Notes: a model not told the origin generated them from the sequence alone. A DNA stretch of 64,000 nt from UBA4246 sp045113695 (GCA_045113695.1 JBGUJG010000102.1:86168-150167); one strand, 5' to 3'. Shown: positions 1 to 8,118, numbered from the stretch's first letter. Numbers and translations are program-made.

Positions 1-1157
1 TCGTCAATGAGATAGTGGATGTCCTTCCAGACTTTGGCAAGGATAGTATTCGTATTCTAGAACCTTCTGTGGGTGCCGGTGGATTTATCCCTTTTATAAT
101 CAAAAGATACGAAGATGTGCAAAGGGTTGTAATCGATGTAATAGACATTGATCCTGATAGTATTTCAATACTCCAAAAACTGATTGCAATGATGGAAATA
201 CCCGCCAACTTCAAGATTAATATTATAAATACAGACTTTCTTTTGTTTGACCCTGAACAAAGATATGATTTGGCAATAGGTAATCCTCCCTACTCGAAGC
301 TCAAAGACATTACGCCTGACATGCGTTTCCGTCTCGCAGGCAATTGCAATCAGACAACTAAAAATCTTTCTGAATTCTTCCTGGAAAAGTGTCTTCGTAT
401 TGCTGATTGTACCGCATTGGTATTGAATAAAACAATTCTCTCATCAGGAGAATTTGATGAAACCCGAGAGCTATTAAGGAAAATGCAAATTACGAGTCTC
501 ATCGATTTTGGTCGATATGGCTTCACGGGTCTCTCTATTGAAACGATATGTTTAGTTGTGAATTCGAAGAAAAAGCCCGGAAAAACCTTCATACAGAATA
601 TGAAGTATAACTTTCGGCTGATTCAAGATCAATCGTATATTACGGATCCGCTCTATCCTTATTTCGTAATCTATAGGGATCCGCAATTTGATAAAGTTGC
701 AGAAAAGCTAAACTTTGATGTCTTTACCGTCTTTCGTGATCGACAGATCACAAAGAAAAACACATCCTCTACGAGGAAAGACGGCTTTTTCAGGGTTATC
801 AAAGCACGAAATATTCTTGACGATGGCTCAGTAGTTGAGATTGAAGGTTACGATACATATATTGATCCTGAAATCTGTCAAGGACTAACCGTATACCAGT
901 ATGTTGATAAGAAGAATATATATCTAACGCCGAATATGACGTATAATCCGAGAGTAATTGCAAACATCCCTGGAGTTGTGCCTGATGGGTCTGTAGCAGT
1001 CTTAATACCCAAGCAGCCAATGGACATGCGAAAGGATCAGTTAGATTTCTTTGCCACCGATGAATATCGGAGATTCTATTTGGTAGCACGAAATCTTTCA
1101 ACTCAGTCGATTAATGTGGATTCAAAAAGTGTATTCTTTTATGGGGTGTTAAAATGA
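1..1157 (+). CDS. Adenine-specific DNA methyltransferase (5' end outside window)
   Basis: Methylates adenine in a target site using S-adenosylmethionine; partner of the nuclease gene that follows. The frame is open through base 1 (VNEIVDVLPDFG...), so the GTG at 15 is probably internal and the protein starts upstream. An AdoMet-binding motif I (EPSVGAGGF) is near visible residue 17 and the catalytic NPPY motif (IGNPPYSKL) near residue 90, the order found in gamma/Eco57I-like N6-adenine methyltransferases. The remaining 280 residues would hold the target-recognition part. The stop overlaps the next start as ATGA, which indicates translational coupling. Family call is firm; target sequence cannot be predicted. 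Confidence 0.85.
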   Translation, partial: VNEIVDVLPDFGKDSIRILEPSVGAGGFIPFIIKRYEDVQRVVIDVIDIDPDSISILQKLIAMMEIPANFKINIINTDFLLFDPEQRYDLAIGNPPYSKLKDITPDMRFRLAGNCNQTTKNLSEFFLEKCLRIADCTALVLNKTILSSGEFDETRELLRKMQITSLIDFGRYGFTGLSIETICLVVNSKKKPGKTFIQNMKYNFRLIQDQSYITDPLYPYFVIYRDPQFDKVAEKLNFDVFTVFRDRQITKKNTSSTRKDGFFRVIKARNILDDGSVVEIEGYDTYIDPEICQGLTVYQYVDKKNIYLTPNMTYNPRVIANIPGVVPDGSVAVLIPKQPMDMRKDQLDFFATDEYRRFYLVARNLSTQSINVDSKSVFFYGVLK

Positions 1158-2362
1158 CTGACAGATTATTGCAACAATTTATCAATAGCCATAACTACGA
1201 CATTAGGGTTTCTGGAAATGGCCGATGGATTGATCAAAAGTGCGCTTTTGATACTGTGTGTTTTGTAGCGGACTGTATAGTTGATTACCTTCGTGATGGA
1301 GGTACTCAACCTTTTGAGTCTCCGCAAATATGGCATAGACAGTACTCAATCGATAATGTAATGAGATTGTTCAGCAAGCCCGATCCCACAACAAGATCAA
1401 CGCTTGATGAATATAATAAGTTTTTTCGACAACCCTTAAAAATGTTGTCGGCAGCTGGCGTATTGTCTGAAGAAAAAGTAGGTAGCACCATAGAATTCTA
1501 TGTGGAAAACATAGATGTGTTAGAGTATATAGCGTTACGAGAACGTAATGCGTTGGATTTCATATGCCTGTATATTGAAAAAACACTTGTTGACAGCGGC
1601 TTGTGGGATGGCTTTGCCTCCTTCTTCGATATGCAGACCCCTGACTGGTATGAAGAAGTGAAATCAAGATTCGAACAGTTCTGCATCCTATACACTCCTA
1701 TTAATACAAGAGTTGAAGCTGATCGGATCTTTATCAAAGTCCTAAACCAATTAGCATTTAAGTACCACAAGAGAGGAACTATCCGAGGTCGGCTCTCACC
1801 TAATATCATTAACTTATCTGATATTGTTTACAACAAAACAAATTGGTATGATGACCTGACTGGGAAAGATAAGAACGTAGCGAGAGGAGACTATAGTGGT
1901 CTTGTGCCTAATGATGATACTTACGATTACCAGGTTACAAGAGCAATGAAGAATCTCCGTTATTTCATTGATACTTATTATGACGGTGAACCTGAAGTGA
2001 GAGACCGATTCTCTGTTGGACATAAGGCATCAGCCCTGCATCACATTTTCCCAAGAAGTCAATTCCCGGAGTTGGCTATGTATTATGAAAACCTGATCGC
2101 CTTGACGACTGCGCAACATATGCAAGAAGCCCACCCTGGTGGAAATACTCGCAGAATTGACACCGGCTTTCAATACACATGCCTAATTGCGAAAACCGAC
2201 AGCATAAGGAGAAATTTACTGGGTTTGGATCGTGTGCCTGTTATGTACACGTTTGATGATTTTATGTTTGTTTTGAACACAGGTCTATCAACGGATTATT
2301 TTTCACATATTCCTGATCTGGATTTCAATGCGGTACTTCAAGGCATTGAAATGAACTTCTAA
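1154..2362 (+). CDS. HNH-type restriction endonuclease (partner of the methyltransferase)
   Basis: A 402-residue protein whose start overlaps the methyltransferase stop. Around residues 290-330 it has an HNH-like pattern (ALHHIFPRSQF, then ENLIALT and QH), with the paired His and following Asn expected for a beta-beta-alpha-metal nuclease fold. The N-terminal 280 residues match no family I recognise and probably bind DNA. Gene order and coupling suggest a type II restriction-modification system, with this protein cutting unmethylated DNA. GC is low, as in the methyltransferase gene and unlike the host genes. It could also be an HNH protein of another defence type, but the adjacent methyltransferase makes restriction most likely. 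Confidence 0.7.
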   Translation: MTDRLLQQFINSHNYDIRVSGNGRWIDQKCAFDTVCFVADCIVDYLRDGGTQPFESPQIWHRQYSIDNVMRLFSKPDPTTRSTLDEYNKFFRQPLKMLSAAGVLSEEKVGSTIEFYVENIDVLEYIALRERNALDFICLYIEKTLVDSGLWDGFASFFDMQTPDWYEEVKSRFEQFCILYTPINTRVEADRIFIKVLNQLAFKYHKRGTIRGRLSPNIINLSDIVYNKTNWYDDLTGKDKNVARGDYSGLVPNDDTYDYQVTRAMKNLRYFIDTYYDGEPEVRDRFSVGHKASALHHIFPRSQFPELAMYYENLIALTTAQHMQEAHPGGNTRRIDTGFQYTCLIAKTDSIRRNLLGLDRVPVMYTFDDFMFVLNTGLSTDYFSHIPDLDFNAVLQGIEMNF

Positions 2363-2440
2363 ACGCATAAGTAGAGAGTACTGCCGTTCGACTGAAGAAG
2401 TACAAATACCTTTATATTCAACATCTTGAGGAACTATCCT

Positions 2441-3424
2441 ATGCAAGACCAGAGCCGTATTCTCCTAATCCTAAAATACCTCTATGAGAACACTGACTCG
2501 GAACACCAAGTCTCCACCAGAGACATCAAGAAGATGCTGGTGGAGAGAGGAATCCCAGAGCCGGTAAGTCGGACGATAGACTCCGACATCGAACTGCTGA
2601 TTGCCGCGGGGCATGATGTACAGCGTACCCACGTCAACGGCAAGCCAGCTTGCTACCATATAGGTGAGCGCGATCTCGATACGGTCGAGCTGAAGGTGCT
2701 GATTGACGCGGTAGCCGCATCCCGCTTCATCAATATCGAGAAGAGCAAACAGATCATCAGCCACCTCGCCTCCATGGCCAGCCCGATAGCAAGGCCGCAT
2801 TTGGAAAGCGAACTGGAGCACGTGCAGTCTATCAAGCACGCCGTTGGTCGAACGCTCTACAACGCTGACACCATTTTCCGCGCAATCGTTGCAAAGAAAA
2901 AGGTGCAGTTCGTCTTGTATGAGTACACCGCACCGGCTAAGGAACTGAAACCGCATCGTGGTGGGAAGATCTATGTCGTTTCACCCTACGCTACAATCTG
3001 GGCGAATGATCGCTATTACTTGGTAGCCCACGAGGAAGATCGGAACATCATCATCACGCCCCGCATGGATCACATCCGCAAGGCAAGAGTGCTTGATGAG
3101 GATATCCTCCCTCCGCCGGATGGCTTCGATATCGGATACTACTATTCCAGCGCGTATAAGATGTATGGCGGACCGGAGATGGACGTTACCCTGGAGTGCG
3201 AGAATGATCTGATCGGCCACTTCATCGACCGCTTTGGACTGGATTTCGAGTGCGTCCCCGTGTCTGACCACTCATTCCAGGCGACCGTCAAGGCCTGTGT
3301 GGGCAGCACCTTCTTCGGCTGGCTCGTCCAGTATGGAGGGAGGATTGTTCTCAAAGGCCCAGACGATGCCGTTTCACTTTACCGGGAACACCTCGATAAA
3401 GTTCTCCGGGGACAGGGAATTTGA
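2441..3424 (+). CDS. WYL-domain transcriptional regulator
   Basis: A 327-residue regulator. The N-terminal 60 residues form a winged helix-turn-helix (STRDIKKMLVERG, then SRTIDSDIELL). A WYL domain covers about residues 145-215 (SPYATIWANDRYYLVAH), followed by a WCX-like tail. WYL proteins usually sense a ligand and often control defence or mobile-element genes; here it sits right after the restriction-modification pair. An upstream TTG (2426) is in frame, but GAGGAA at 2428-2433 lies 7 bases before the ATG at 2441, so that ATG is the better start. The gene is 78 bp after the nuclease gene and is closed by a strong terminator. Confidence 0.8.
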   Translation: MQDQSRILLILKYLYENTDSEHQVSTRDIKKMLVERGIPEPVSRTIDSDIELLIAAGHDVQRTHVNGKPACYHIGERDLDTVELKVLIDAVAASRFINIEKSKQIISHLASMASPIARPHLESELEHVQSIKHAVGRTLYNADTIFRAIVAKKKVQFVLYEYTAPAKELKPHRGGKIYVVSPYATIWANDRYYLVAHEEDRNIIITPRMDHIRKARVLDEDILPPPDGFDIGYYYSSAYKMYGGPEMDVTLECENDLIGHFIDRFGLDFECVPVSDHSFQATVKACVGSTFFGWLVQYGGRIVLKGPDDAVSLYREHLDKVLRGQGI

Positions 3425-3435
3425 CATTATTTGTA

Positions 3436-3482
3436 AAATGCTCTGACCGGTACATTCAGGTGTATCGGTCAGAGCATTTTTT
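3436..3482 (+). terminator. Rho-independent terminator after WYL gene
   Basis: A 20-bp stem with one G-T pair (left arm 3436-3455, right arm 3461-3480) and a 5-base loop, followed by a T run. The A-rich left flank means it could also work in the other direction. Confidence 0.9.
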
Positions 3483-3485
3483 CTA

Positions 3486-3514
3486 TTGCATTTTTCTTGT
3501 GGCCGTATTATAAT
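3486..3514 (+). promoter_or_regulatory. Promoter of the LexA-like gene
   Basis: TTGCAT at 3486-3491 and a perfect TATAAT at 3509-3514 are 17 bp apart. This is a near-consensus sigma-A-type promoter placed directly before the repressor gene. Confidence 0.8.
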
Positions 3515-3521
3515 ATGAATC

Positions 3522-3538
3522 GCTAACAGAGTGTTAGC
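3522..3538. promoter_or_regulatory. Palindromic operator at the start site of the LexA-like gene
   Basis: GCTAAC-N5-GTTAGC is a perfect inverted repeat lying just after the -10 box, over the expected transcription start. It differs from the usual Bacillota SOS box (GAAC-N4-GTTC). The position suits autorepression by the protein encoded next. Confidence 0.65.
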
Positions 3539-3558
3539 TTTTGAACAGGAGGTGCCAT

Positions 3559-4167
3559 ATGCAACGCAAGAACCCTGAGACCATGGAGAAGATTAAAGAC
3601 TTCGCCCTGGCGTATTATCGGGAGCGGAACAGGATGCCCAGCATCCGCACGATCGCCGATGGCATCGGTCTCAACCCCTGTTCTGTCCAGAAGTATCTGG
3701 TAGAGATGGACAAGCGCGGCATGATCGACTATGACGGCGGCATCACCAGCATCCACTCCGCCAATGCCAGCACCGAGGTCAAGTCGACCTACAACGCCGG
3801 CATCCTCGGCTCTATCGCTTGCGGTTTACCTGAGGATGTCACGGAAAGCGTGGAGGATTACATCCCCCTGCCAACCAGCCTCTTCGGAGATGGCGAACTC
3901 TACATCCTGCGCGCCAACGGAGAGTCAATGATCGAGGCTGGCATCGATGACGATGATCTGGTCGTCATCCGCAAGACCGAGGAAGCCAGCGATGGTGATA
4001 TCGTGGTTGCGCTGGTGGACAATGAAGCCACGACACTTAAGAGAATTTACCATGATGACGAGCGGCGCGTGATTCGTCTCCACCCTGAAAACAAAGGTAT
4101 GAAGGACATTGTGGTTCGTTCCTGTCAGATTCAGGGTGTCGCCGTGGGCGTCATCAAGAGACTGTAA
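3559..4167 (+). CDS. LexA-like self-cleaving repressor (S24 family)
   Basis: A 202-residue protein with an N-terminal helix-turn-helix (SIRTIADGIGLNPCSVQKYL) and a C-terminal S24 peptidase fold. The catalytic pair is visible as Ser123 (NGESM) and Lys161 (TTLKR). The expected cleavage site reads Cys88-Gly89 (SIACGLP) rather than the common Ala-Gly. The ATG at 3559 is chosen because AGGAGG at 3547-3552 precedes it. LexA-type proteins repress damage-inducible genes and cut themselves when RecA filaments form. Its place in a mobile block, with a private operator, suggests it controls the element rather than the host SOS response, but this is inference. Confidence 0.85.
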   Translation: MQRKNPETMEKIKDFALAYYRERNRMPSIRTIADGIGLNPCSVQKYLVEMDKRGMIDYDGGITSIHSANASTEVKSTYNAGILGSIACGLPEDVTESVEDYIPLPTSLFGDGELYILRANGESMIEAGIDDDDLVVIRKTEEASDGDIVVALVDNEATTLKRIYHDDERRVIRLHPENKGMKDIVVRSCQIQGVAVGVIKRL

Positions 4168-4345
4168 CTGCTGCTTCCCCTCGCCGGAAGGGATAATAAC
4201 CGGCGCACCCCTGACGGGGTTCGGGTCCGTCACGGGCAAGTCCAACCCGATAATCATCGTCAGAAAGGCTGGTGATGGCACAGTGGATCGGAAACAGTCG
4301 CTCTTGCCCCAGGGCGCGGAAACAAGACCCAGGAAGACGCTTCTC

Positions 4346-4486
4346 ATGGCTGGTGCCCAGGTATGCGAACTCGTCTGGAAGAACGATGTCGCGTACTGCG
4401 AATTCAGTAACCCGGATACTTCGCCGATTCAGGTGAAGGCGTCCACCTTACTCGACACATTGCGTAAAATGGTCAAAAATTCTTGA
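4346..4486 (+). CDS. Small hypothetical protein
   Basis: A 46-residue frame beginning MAGAQVCELVWKNDVAYCEF and ending just before the ribosome site of the zinc-ribbon gene. The reading frame stays open further upstream (a GTG at 4283 and codons back to 4109), but that stretch overlaps the LexA-like gene end and has an unprotein-like composition. No good ribosome site fixes the start; AGGA at 4331 is 11 bases upstream. I do not recognise the family. It may be a real small gene of the element, cotranscribed with the repressor. Confidence 0.4.
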   Translation: MAGAQVCELVWKNDVAYCEFSNPDTSPIQVKASTLLDTLRKMVKNS

Positions 4487-4504
4487 TCTCTGGGGAGGAC
4501 AGCG

Positions 4505-4738
4505 ATGGAAAAAGAAAAGAGCAGTACTGTAGAAGAGCAGGATGAGACCCCGCTGGTATCGTTATACGCCACGTGTACGTGCTGCGGGAGACAGCTCGGT
4601 AAGTATGAACCGCCTTGCCGCAGACACACCATGATCTGCCCGAAGTGCGGAGCGGAATTGTCAATCAGCGCTGAGTCGGGAAAGCTGCAGATCGCCTTGC
4701 TGGCAACAAGGCAGCTTCGTCATCCGGCAGGCATATAA
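4505..4738 (+). CDS. Small zinc-ribbon protein
   Basis: A 77-residue protein preceded by GGGGAGGA at 4491-4498. It has two CxxC knuckles, CTCCGRQLG near residue 24 and ICPKCGAEL near residue 43, arranged as in single zinc-ribbon domains. Such small proteins may bind nucleic acid or other proteins; no specific role can be read from sequence. It is the last protein gene before the long non-coding repeat region of the element. Confidence 0.65.
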   Translation: MEKEKSSTVEEQDETPLVSLYATCTCCGRQLGKYEPPCRRHTMICPKCGAELSISAESGKLQIALLATRQLRHPAGI

Positions 4739-4753
4739 ATATAGTTTTCGACC

Positions 4754-4919
4754 GGGATGGTAAGAGAGCCGAGCGCGCCGGAGAGCACGGAGGGCTCCAT
4801 CCCAATCCCGAAGGTTTGCTGAAGGTCTGAAGCCGTCTGAGAGCGGCAGGAGCCCGGCAAATAGTGAGACCAAGCGATACAGGTATACCTGTATTGGCTG
4901 GCAGCTATTTGGCGGGCTC
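4754..4919 (+). ncRNA. Two strong hairpins after the zinc-ribbon gene (structured RNA or terminator)
   Basis: The first hairpin pairs GGGATGG near 4756 with CCATCCC near 4797. The second pairs 4850-4864 with 4905-4919 (15 bp, one mismatch) and encloses the perfect 18-base palindrome ATACAGGTATACCTGTAT (4877-4894). T-rich sequence follows the second. It may be just a very long terminator, or the start of a structured RNA that continues into the repeat array. No known RNA family is recognised. Confidence 0.5.
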
Positions 4920-4984
4920 TATTTATTTTCTGCTCAGGTTATAAAAATTGCCGCTTTCAAGGCATAGGAATGTGGAGGAATTTT

Positions 4985-5850
4985 ACGATGAAACCGTTTA
5001 GTTTTGCCGTTTTCGTGGGCTACCTGTGAGGGGGCATGCTCTTTTTCCCCGGATAGGAGAATTTTTTCGGTAAGACCGTCAAGTTTTGCCATTCCCGTGG
5101 GCTACCTGTGAGGGGCTTGTTCTTCTTCCTCACATACATGAGGGTTGCTCTTTTTCCCAAGTATATGAGAAGCCGCTCATAACAGCGGCGCATCTCCAGT
5201 AAAAATTTGGAGGAGCATTATAAAAATGGCTGTCTTGTGGGCGTAGGAAGGTGAGCGAAGGTACGAATCGGGGCGATTTCATTTGACTGAACCTTGGGAG
5301 GATGGCTGCACTGAAAATTTTCTTTCGATTTCTGTCGCTGCCTGTTGCCGGAAGGCCGATTTTCTTTGACTCCTCCTTGAGGGGGATCAATGCCAACGTC
5401 CGCATTCGGAATGAAAATTTTCTGACATTTATGGTGGATGTCTGTTGCGAAAAGCCGGATTTTCTTCGACTCCTCCGTGAGGGGGCGAAGATCGGCACGC
5501 AACACGAGCAAATTTTCTTCCACTTACAGCGGATACCTATTGCCGAAAGGACGGTTTTCTGTGACTACCAGGTGAAAGGGTTCGTCCAAACAGGCATTTT
5601 TCTTCCAGTGAGTATTGGAAGCGTCCTTTTTGGCCATCTCCCGCGGCTACCCAATGAGGGGAAAGAAATTTCTTCTCCCAAGTTGCCAAAGCGACCGGAA
5701 ATGTCCTGTGGTTAATGTCCGTAAGAGGATGAGAAAAAAGTTTCCAGACTTTTGTCAAAACGGCTCTCTCATCTCCAGTGGAAAGTGAAGGGACTACTCT
5801 CCAGACCGGAAAACCGCCCGGTTTGGCTACATAGCAAGTGAAGGGAGGCG
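4985..5850 (+). repeat. Diverged tandem array of ~82-100 bp units
   Basis: At least six units share a core like GGCTACCTGTGAGGGG, at 5018, 5100, 5368, 5468, 5563 and 5645. A weaker copy is at 5824 and degenerate traces lie between 5115 and 5368. Before the core comes a TTGCC-type segment, and after it a pyrimidine run or GAAAATTTTC. The first two units are most alike. Each core can form a small hairpin (CCT...AGG). The first unit contains a 13-codon frame (4988-5029, MKPFSFAVFVGYL) with GGAGGA in front, but the others do not keep a start codon. No convincing protein gene covers 4739-5979. Confidence 0.6.
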
Positions 5851-5979
5851 GCGCAGATGCGCTTTGACCACGAGCCGAGATCCCCGAGTTAGGAAATTTC
5901 AAAAATCTCCGTCCAAACAAGTCCCATCCTTCTATTGGGAACCGAGGACATTTGACTGCACGATAAGGAGGTGAAGAGC

Positions 5980-6132
5980 GTGAAAGAGGTAAGGAACGCC
6001 AATGACAAGCGCATCTGCGACATCAGCGAGGATGGCAAAGTCATCGTGATTGAACGCAAAGGCTGCGTTACCCGCATTACCGCGAACCCCGATGGAACCC
6101 TGAACATCGCGAACGAACCCAAGGCTGCCTAA
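5980..6132 (+). CDS. 50-residue hypothetical protein
   Basis: A GTG start at 5980 lies 5 bases after a perfect ribosome site, AAGGAGGTGA (5965-5974). The product (VKEVRNANDKRICDISEDGK..., ending NEPKAA) looks like one compact beta-rich domain with alternating charged and hydrophobic residues and two Cys. Its codon use resembles its neighbours. I believe similar small proteins occur in clostridial elements, but I cannot name a family or function. It lies between the repeat array and the two-way hairpin. Confidence 0.65.
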   Translation: MKEVRNANDKRICDISEDGKVIVIERKGCVTRITANPDGTLNIANEPKAA

Positions 6133-6148
6133 TTACACATAACACCAG

Positions 6149-6266
6149 GAAATCCGCCAGAGCGCTCGACGACAGTGCGGAATCCATGAAACCCGAGCAC
6201 GGGTGAATTGGATTCTCGCTGCCGTCATTTTTCGCTCTCTGGCGGATGTCGGCTCTGGCGGATTTC
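6149..6266 (+). promoter_or_regulatory. Leader with two mutually exclusive long hairpins
   Basis: The left arm GAAATCCGCCAGAGC (6149-6163) is perfectly complementary to 6252-6266 and, over 13 bp with a 2-base bulge, also to 6233-6247. The alternative with 6233-6247 encloses further stems (6170-6188 with 6208-6226, and CCCG-AGCA-CGGG at 6192-6203). Both right arms lie before the ribosome site of the next gene, so switching could alter its expression. It is not a riboswitch class I recognise. Confidence 0.5.
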
Positions 6267-6301
6267 TCCAACAACGAGAAATTCAAAGGAGCTGACAAGC
6301 A

Positions 6302-7048
6302 ATGGCTAACTACGTACAGAAGAACCCCATCACCGGTGAACTCGATTACTTCTTCCCGATGGAAATTACCGACCCGTCCGTTAAGGTCTACGCCCATACC
6401 TGCGGATTCGAGATTGACTGGGCGACCCTTGGTTATCGCCGCTTCCTGGCTGTTTACGTGCCCTGCAAGGAAAAGACGACCGGGCCTGATGGTCGTGAAG
6501 TCTTTCTCCCCACTCCGACCGAAGTCCAGCATGCCCGCTACCTCGAAATGATCAAAGACGAGATGAATGAGCAGGAGCGCGCCAAGCAGGACGGTCGCTG
6601 CATTATCCCCAATGGTCACGGTGGACTCAAGCATTGCCCCTGCCGCATCAAGAATCCGGACTACGTTCCCGGTAGCGATCAGCCCAAGACGCTCGCCGTC
6701 AGCTGCCAGGGGTGCAAGTATGAGCCGTATCATCAGGCTCATATCACCGTTCCGTTCTCCACCATGGACTATGTGAACGATGAGGGTGAGGTCACGCCCT
6801 ATGAACCCGCATCTCCGAAAGGCTACATGGACGGCTATGACTACGAAAGGCTGGCTCGCCTCTTTATCGCCTACGTTCGTGAAAAGAATCCGCAGCTGGT
6901 GGAGCTTGCCGAGTTGATGGTTGATGGGTTCAGCAGGAGCGAAGCCGCCAGAAAGCTGAACATCCCTTCGACCACAGCGCAGAGCCGCAGGAAGAAGCTG
7001 GGTGAGCTTTACCTGGAGTTCCGCGCTAATCTGGCCACGATGGATTAA
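6302..7048 (+). CDS. HTH protein with Cys-rich middle region
   Basis: A 248-residue protein preceded by AAAGGAG at 6284-6290. The C-terminal 60 residues form a helix-turn-helix resembling sigma region 4 (SRSEAARKLNIPSTTAQSRR). The middle has a Cys/His pattern (HCPCR near residue 118, SCQGCKYEPYH near residue 140) that could bind a metal. The N-terminus (MANYVQKNPITGELDYFF) matches nothing I know. It may be an element-encoded regulator or sigma-like factor; that is inference. It stands alone between the two-way hairpin and a stem at 7061-7094. Confidence 0.65.
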   Translation: MANYVQKNPITGELDYFFPMEITDPSVKVYAHTCGFEIDWATLGYRRFLAVYVPCKEKTTGPDGREVFLPTPTEVQHARYLEMIKDEMNEQERAKQDGRCIIPNGHGGLKHCPCRIKNPDYVPGSDQPKTLAVSCQGCKYEPYHQAHITVPFSTMDYVNDEGEVTPYEPASPKGYMDGYDYERLARLFIAYVREKNPQLVELAELMVDGFSRSEAARKLNIPSTTAQSRRKKLGELYLEFRANLATMD

Positions 7049-7060
7049 ATAGCTTATGAC

Positions 7061-7094
7061 ATCAGCCCGGAGTGATTCAAAGCTCCGGGCTGAT
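7061..7094 (+). terminator. Stem-loop after HTH gene
   Basis: A 12-bp perfect stem (ATCAGCCCGGAG with CTCCGGGCTGAT) and 10-base loop, 13 bp after the stop. The T tract is weak, so it may be a weak or bidirectional terminator. Confidence 0.65.
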
Positions 7095-7136
7095 TCTAAT
7101 ACCTGCACATTGCATTGTATCGGTTTACTTTTTAAC

Positions 7137-7164
7137 TTGCGATAATAGCCGTATGTGTTATAAT
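7137..7164 (+). promoter_or_regulatory. Promoter of the secreted module
   Basis: TTGCGA at 7137-7142 and TATAAT at 7159-7164 with a 16-bp spacer, about 80 bp before the metallohydrolase start. Confidence 0.6.
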
Positions 7165-7242
7165 TATCTGTAGACCGTAGCTTTGTAAAGCTGGTCGCTG
7201 TTAGCGCTTTATTGTCAGGCTCTCGAGGTGGTGATACAGAGC

Positions 7243-8118
7243 GTGAGAAAAGCGATTCTTGCACTACTCGTTATGCTCTCGCTGATACCAGCCGCTGCAA
7301 AATGTGAATTGACTATTCACTTCTTGGACGTTGGTCAAGGCGATGCCGCCATCATTCTCTGCGATGGCGAATCTATGATTATAGATGGAGGCCCTTCAGC
7401 AGCATCAAGCTTTATATACTCGTATATCCGGAATACGCTTGAATTAAGTTATGTTGACTATGTCATCGCAACGCATCCGCATGAAGACCACATTGGTGGA
7501 GTTGCGGCAGTGCTGAATGCAGTACCTGTAGATTTGATTTTGACTCCTGTTGTGACATGGGATACGAGCGTCTTCGATGCTGTTGTTCGATACGCCGATC
7601 TACAAGGCGCACCTATGGTCGTACCGGAAACTGGAGATGTACTTCACCTCGGTGGGGCAACCGTCACCGTTTTGCATTGCTGGCCAGAGGCATGGGTGAC
7701 CAATGACATGTCCATTGCAGTCAGAATCGACTATGGAGAAACATCATTTATCTTCACAGGGGACGCCGAATCGATGGCAGAATACATGATGGTCGATACC
7801 GGTCTTCCGTTAAAAGCTGATGTGCTGAAGGTTGGGCATCATGGCAGCAGTTCTTCCAGCACCGAGGAATTTATCAGAATTGTCAACCCAACTTATGCCG
7901 TAATATCCTGCGGCAGAGGAAACTCATATGGTCATCCTCATTCGGAGACAATGGCAACTCTGAAAGCCGCTGGAGCCGAAGTGTATAGAACGGATATGCA
8001 GGGAACTATTATCTGCACCAGCGATGGAAAGCAGATTTCGTTCACGACCGAACGGACACCAACCGGTGATCTTTATTCATCTCCCACCATTCAGGAGGAA
8101 ATGTCTGATGCTGAATAG
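7243..8118 (+). CDS. Secreted MBL-fold hydrolase (ComEC C-terminal-like)
   Basis: A 291-residue protein with a signal peptide (VRKAILALLVMLSLIPAAAKC) followed by a metallo-beta-lactamase fold. The metal-binding motif THPHEDHIGG is at about residue 80, with later ligands in FTGDAE and VGHHGSSSSS, as in the C-terminal domain of ComEC/Rec2 and related exported phosphodiesterases. The substrate is unknown; nucleic acid is plausible. GTG at 7243 is preferred over 7228 because GGTGAT at 7230-7235 is 7 bases upstream. Its end overlaps the next gene by 11 bases, so the two are coupled. Confidence 0.8.
   Translation: MRKAILALLVMLSLIPAAAKCELTIHFLDVGQGDAAIILCDGESMIIDGGPSAASSFIYSYIRNTLELSYVDYVIATHPHEDHIGGVAAVLNAVPVDLILTPVVTWDTSVFDAVVRYADLQGAPMVVPETGDVLHLGGATVTVLHCWPEAWVTNDMSIAVRIDYGETSFIFTGDAESMAEYMMVDTGLPLKADVLKVGHHGSSSSSTEEFIRIVNPTYAVISCGRGNSYGHPHSETMATLKAAGAEVYRTDMQGTIICTSDGKQISFTTERTPTGDLYSSPTIQEEMSDAE

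Noticed and set aside
4109..4345. N-terminal extension of the small frame ending at 4486
   Set aside because: It overlaps the LexA-like gene end, has unlikely composition and no ribosome site.
5302..5715. 137-codon plus-strand frame through the repeat array
   Set aside because: Its ATG directly abuts the GGGAGG with no spacing, it covers only part of the array, the opposite strand is also open, and neighbouring units are not in frame. The repeat explains the weak peptide periodicity.
4985..5850. CRISPR array
   Set aside because: Units are diverged along their whole length, the spacing is irregular and there are no identical short repeats with unique spacers or cas genes.
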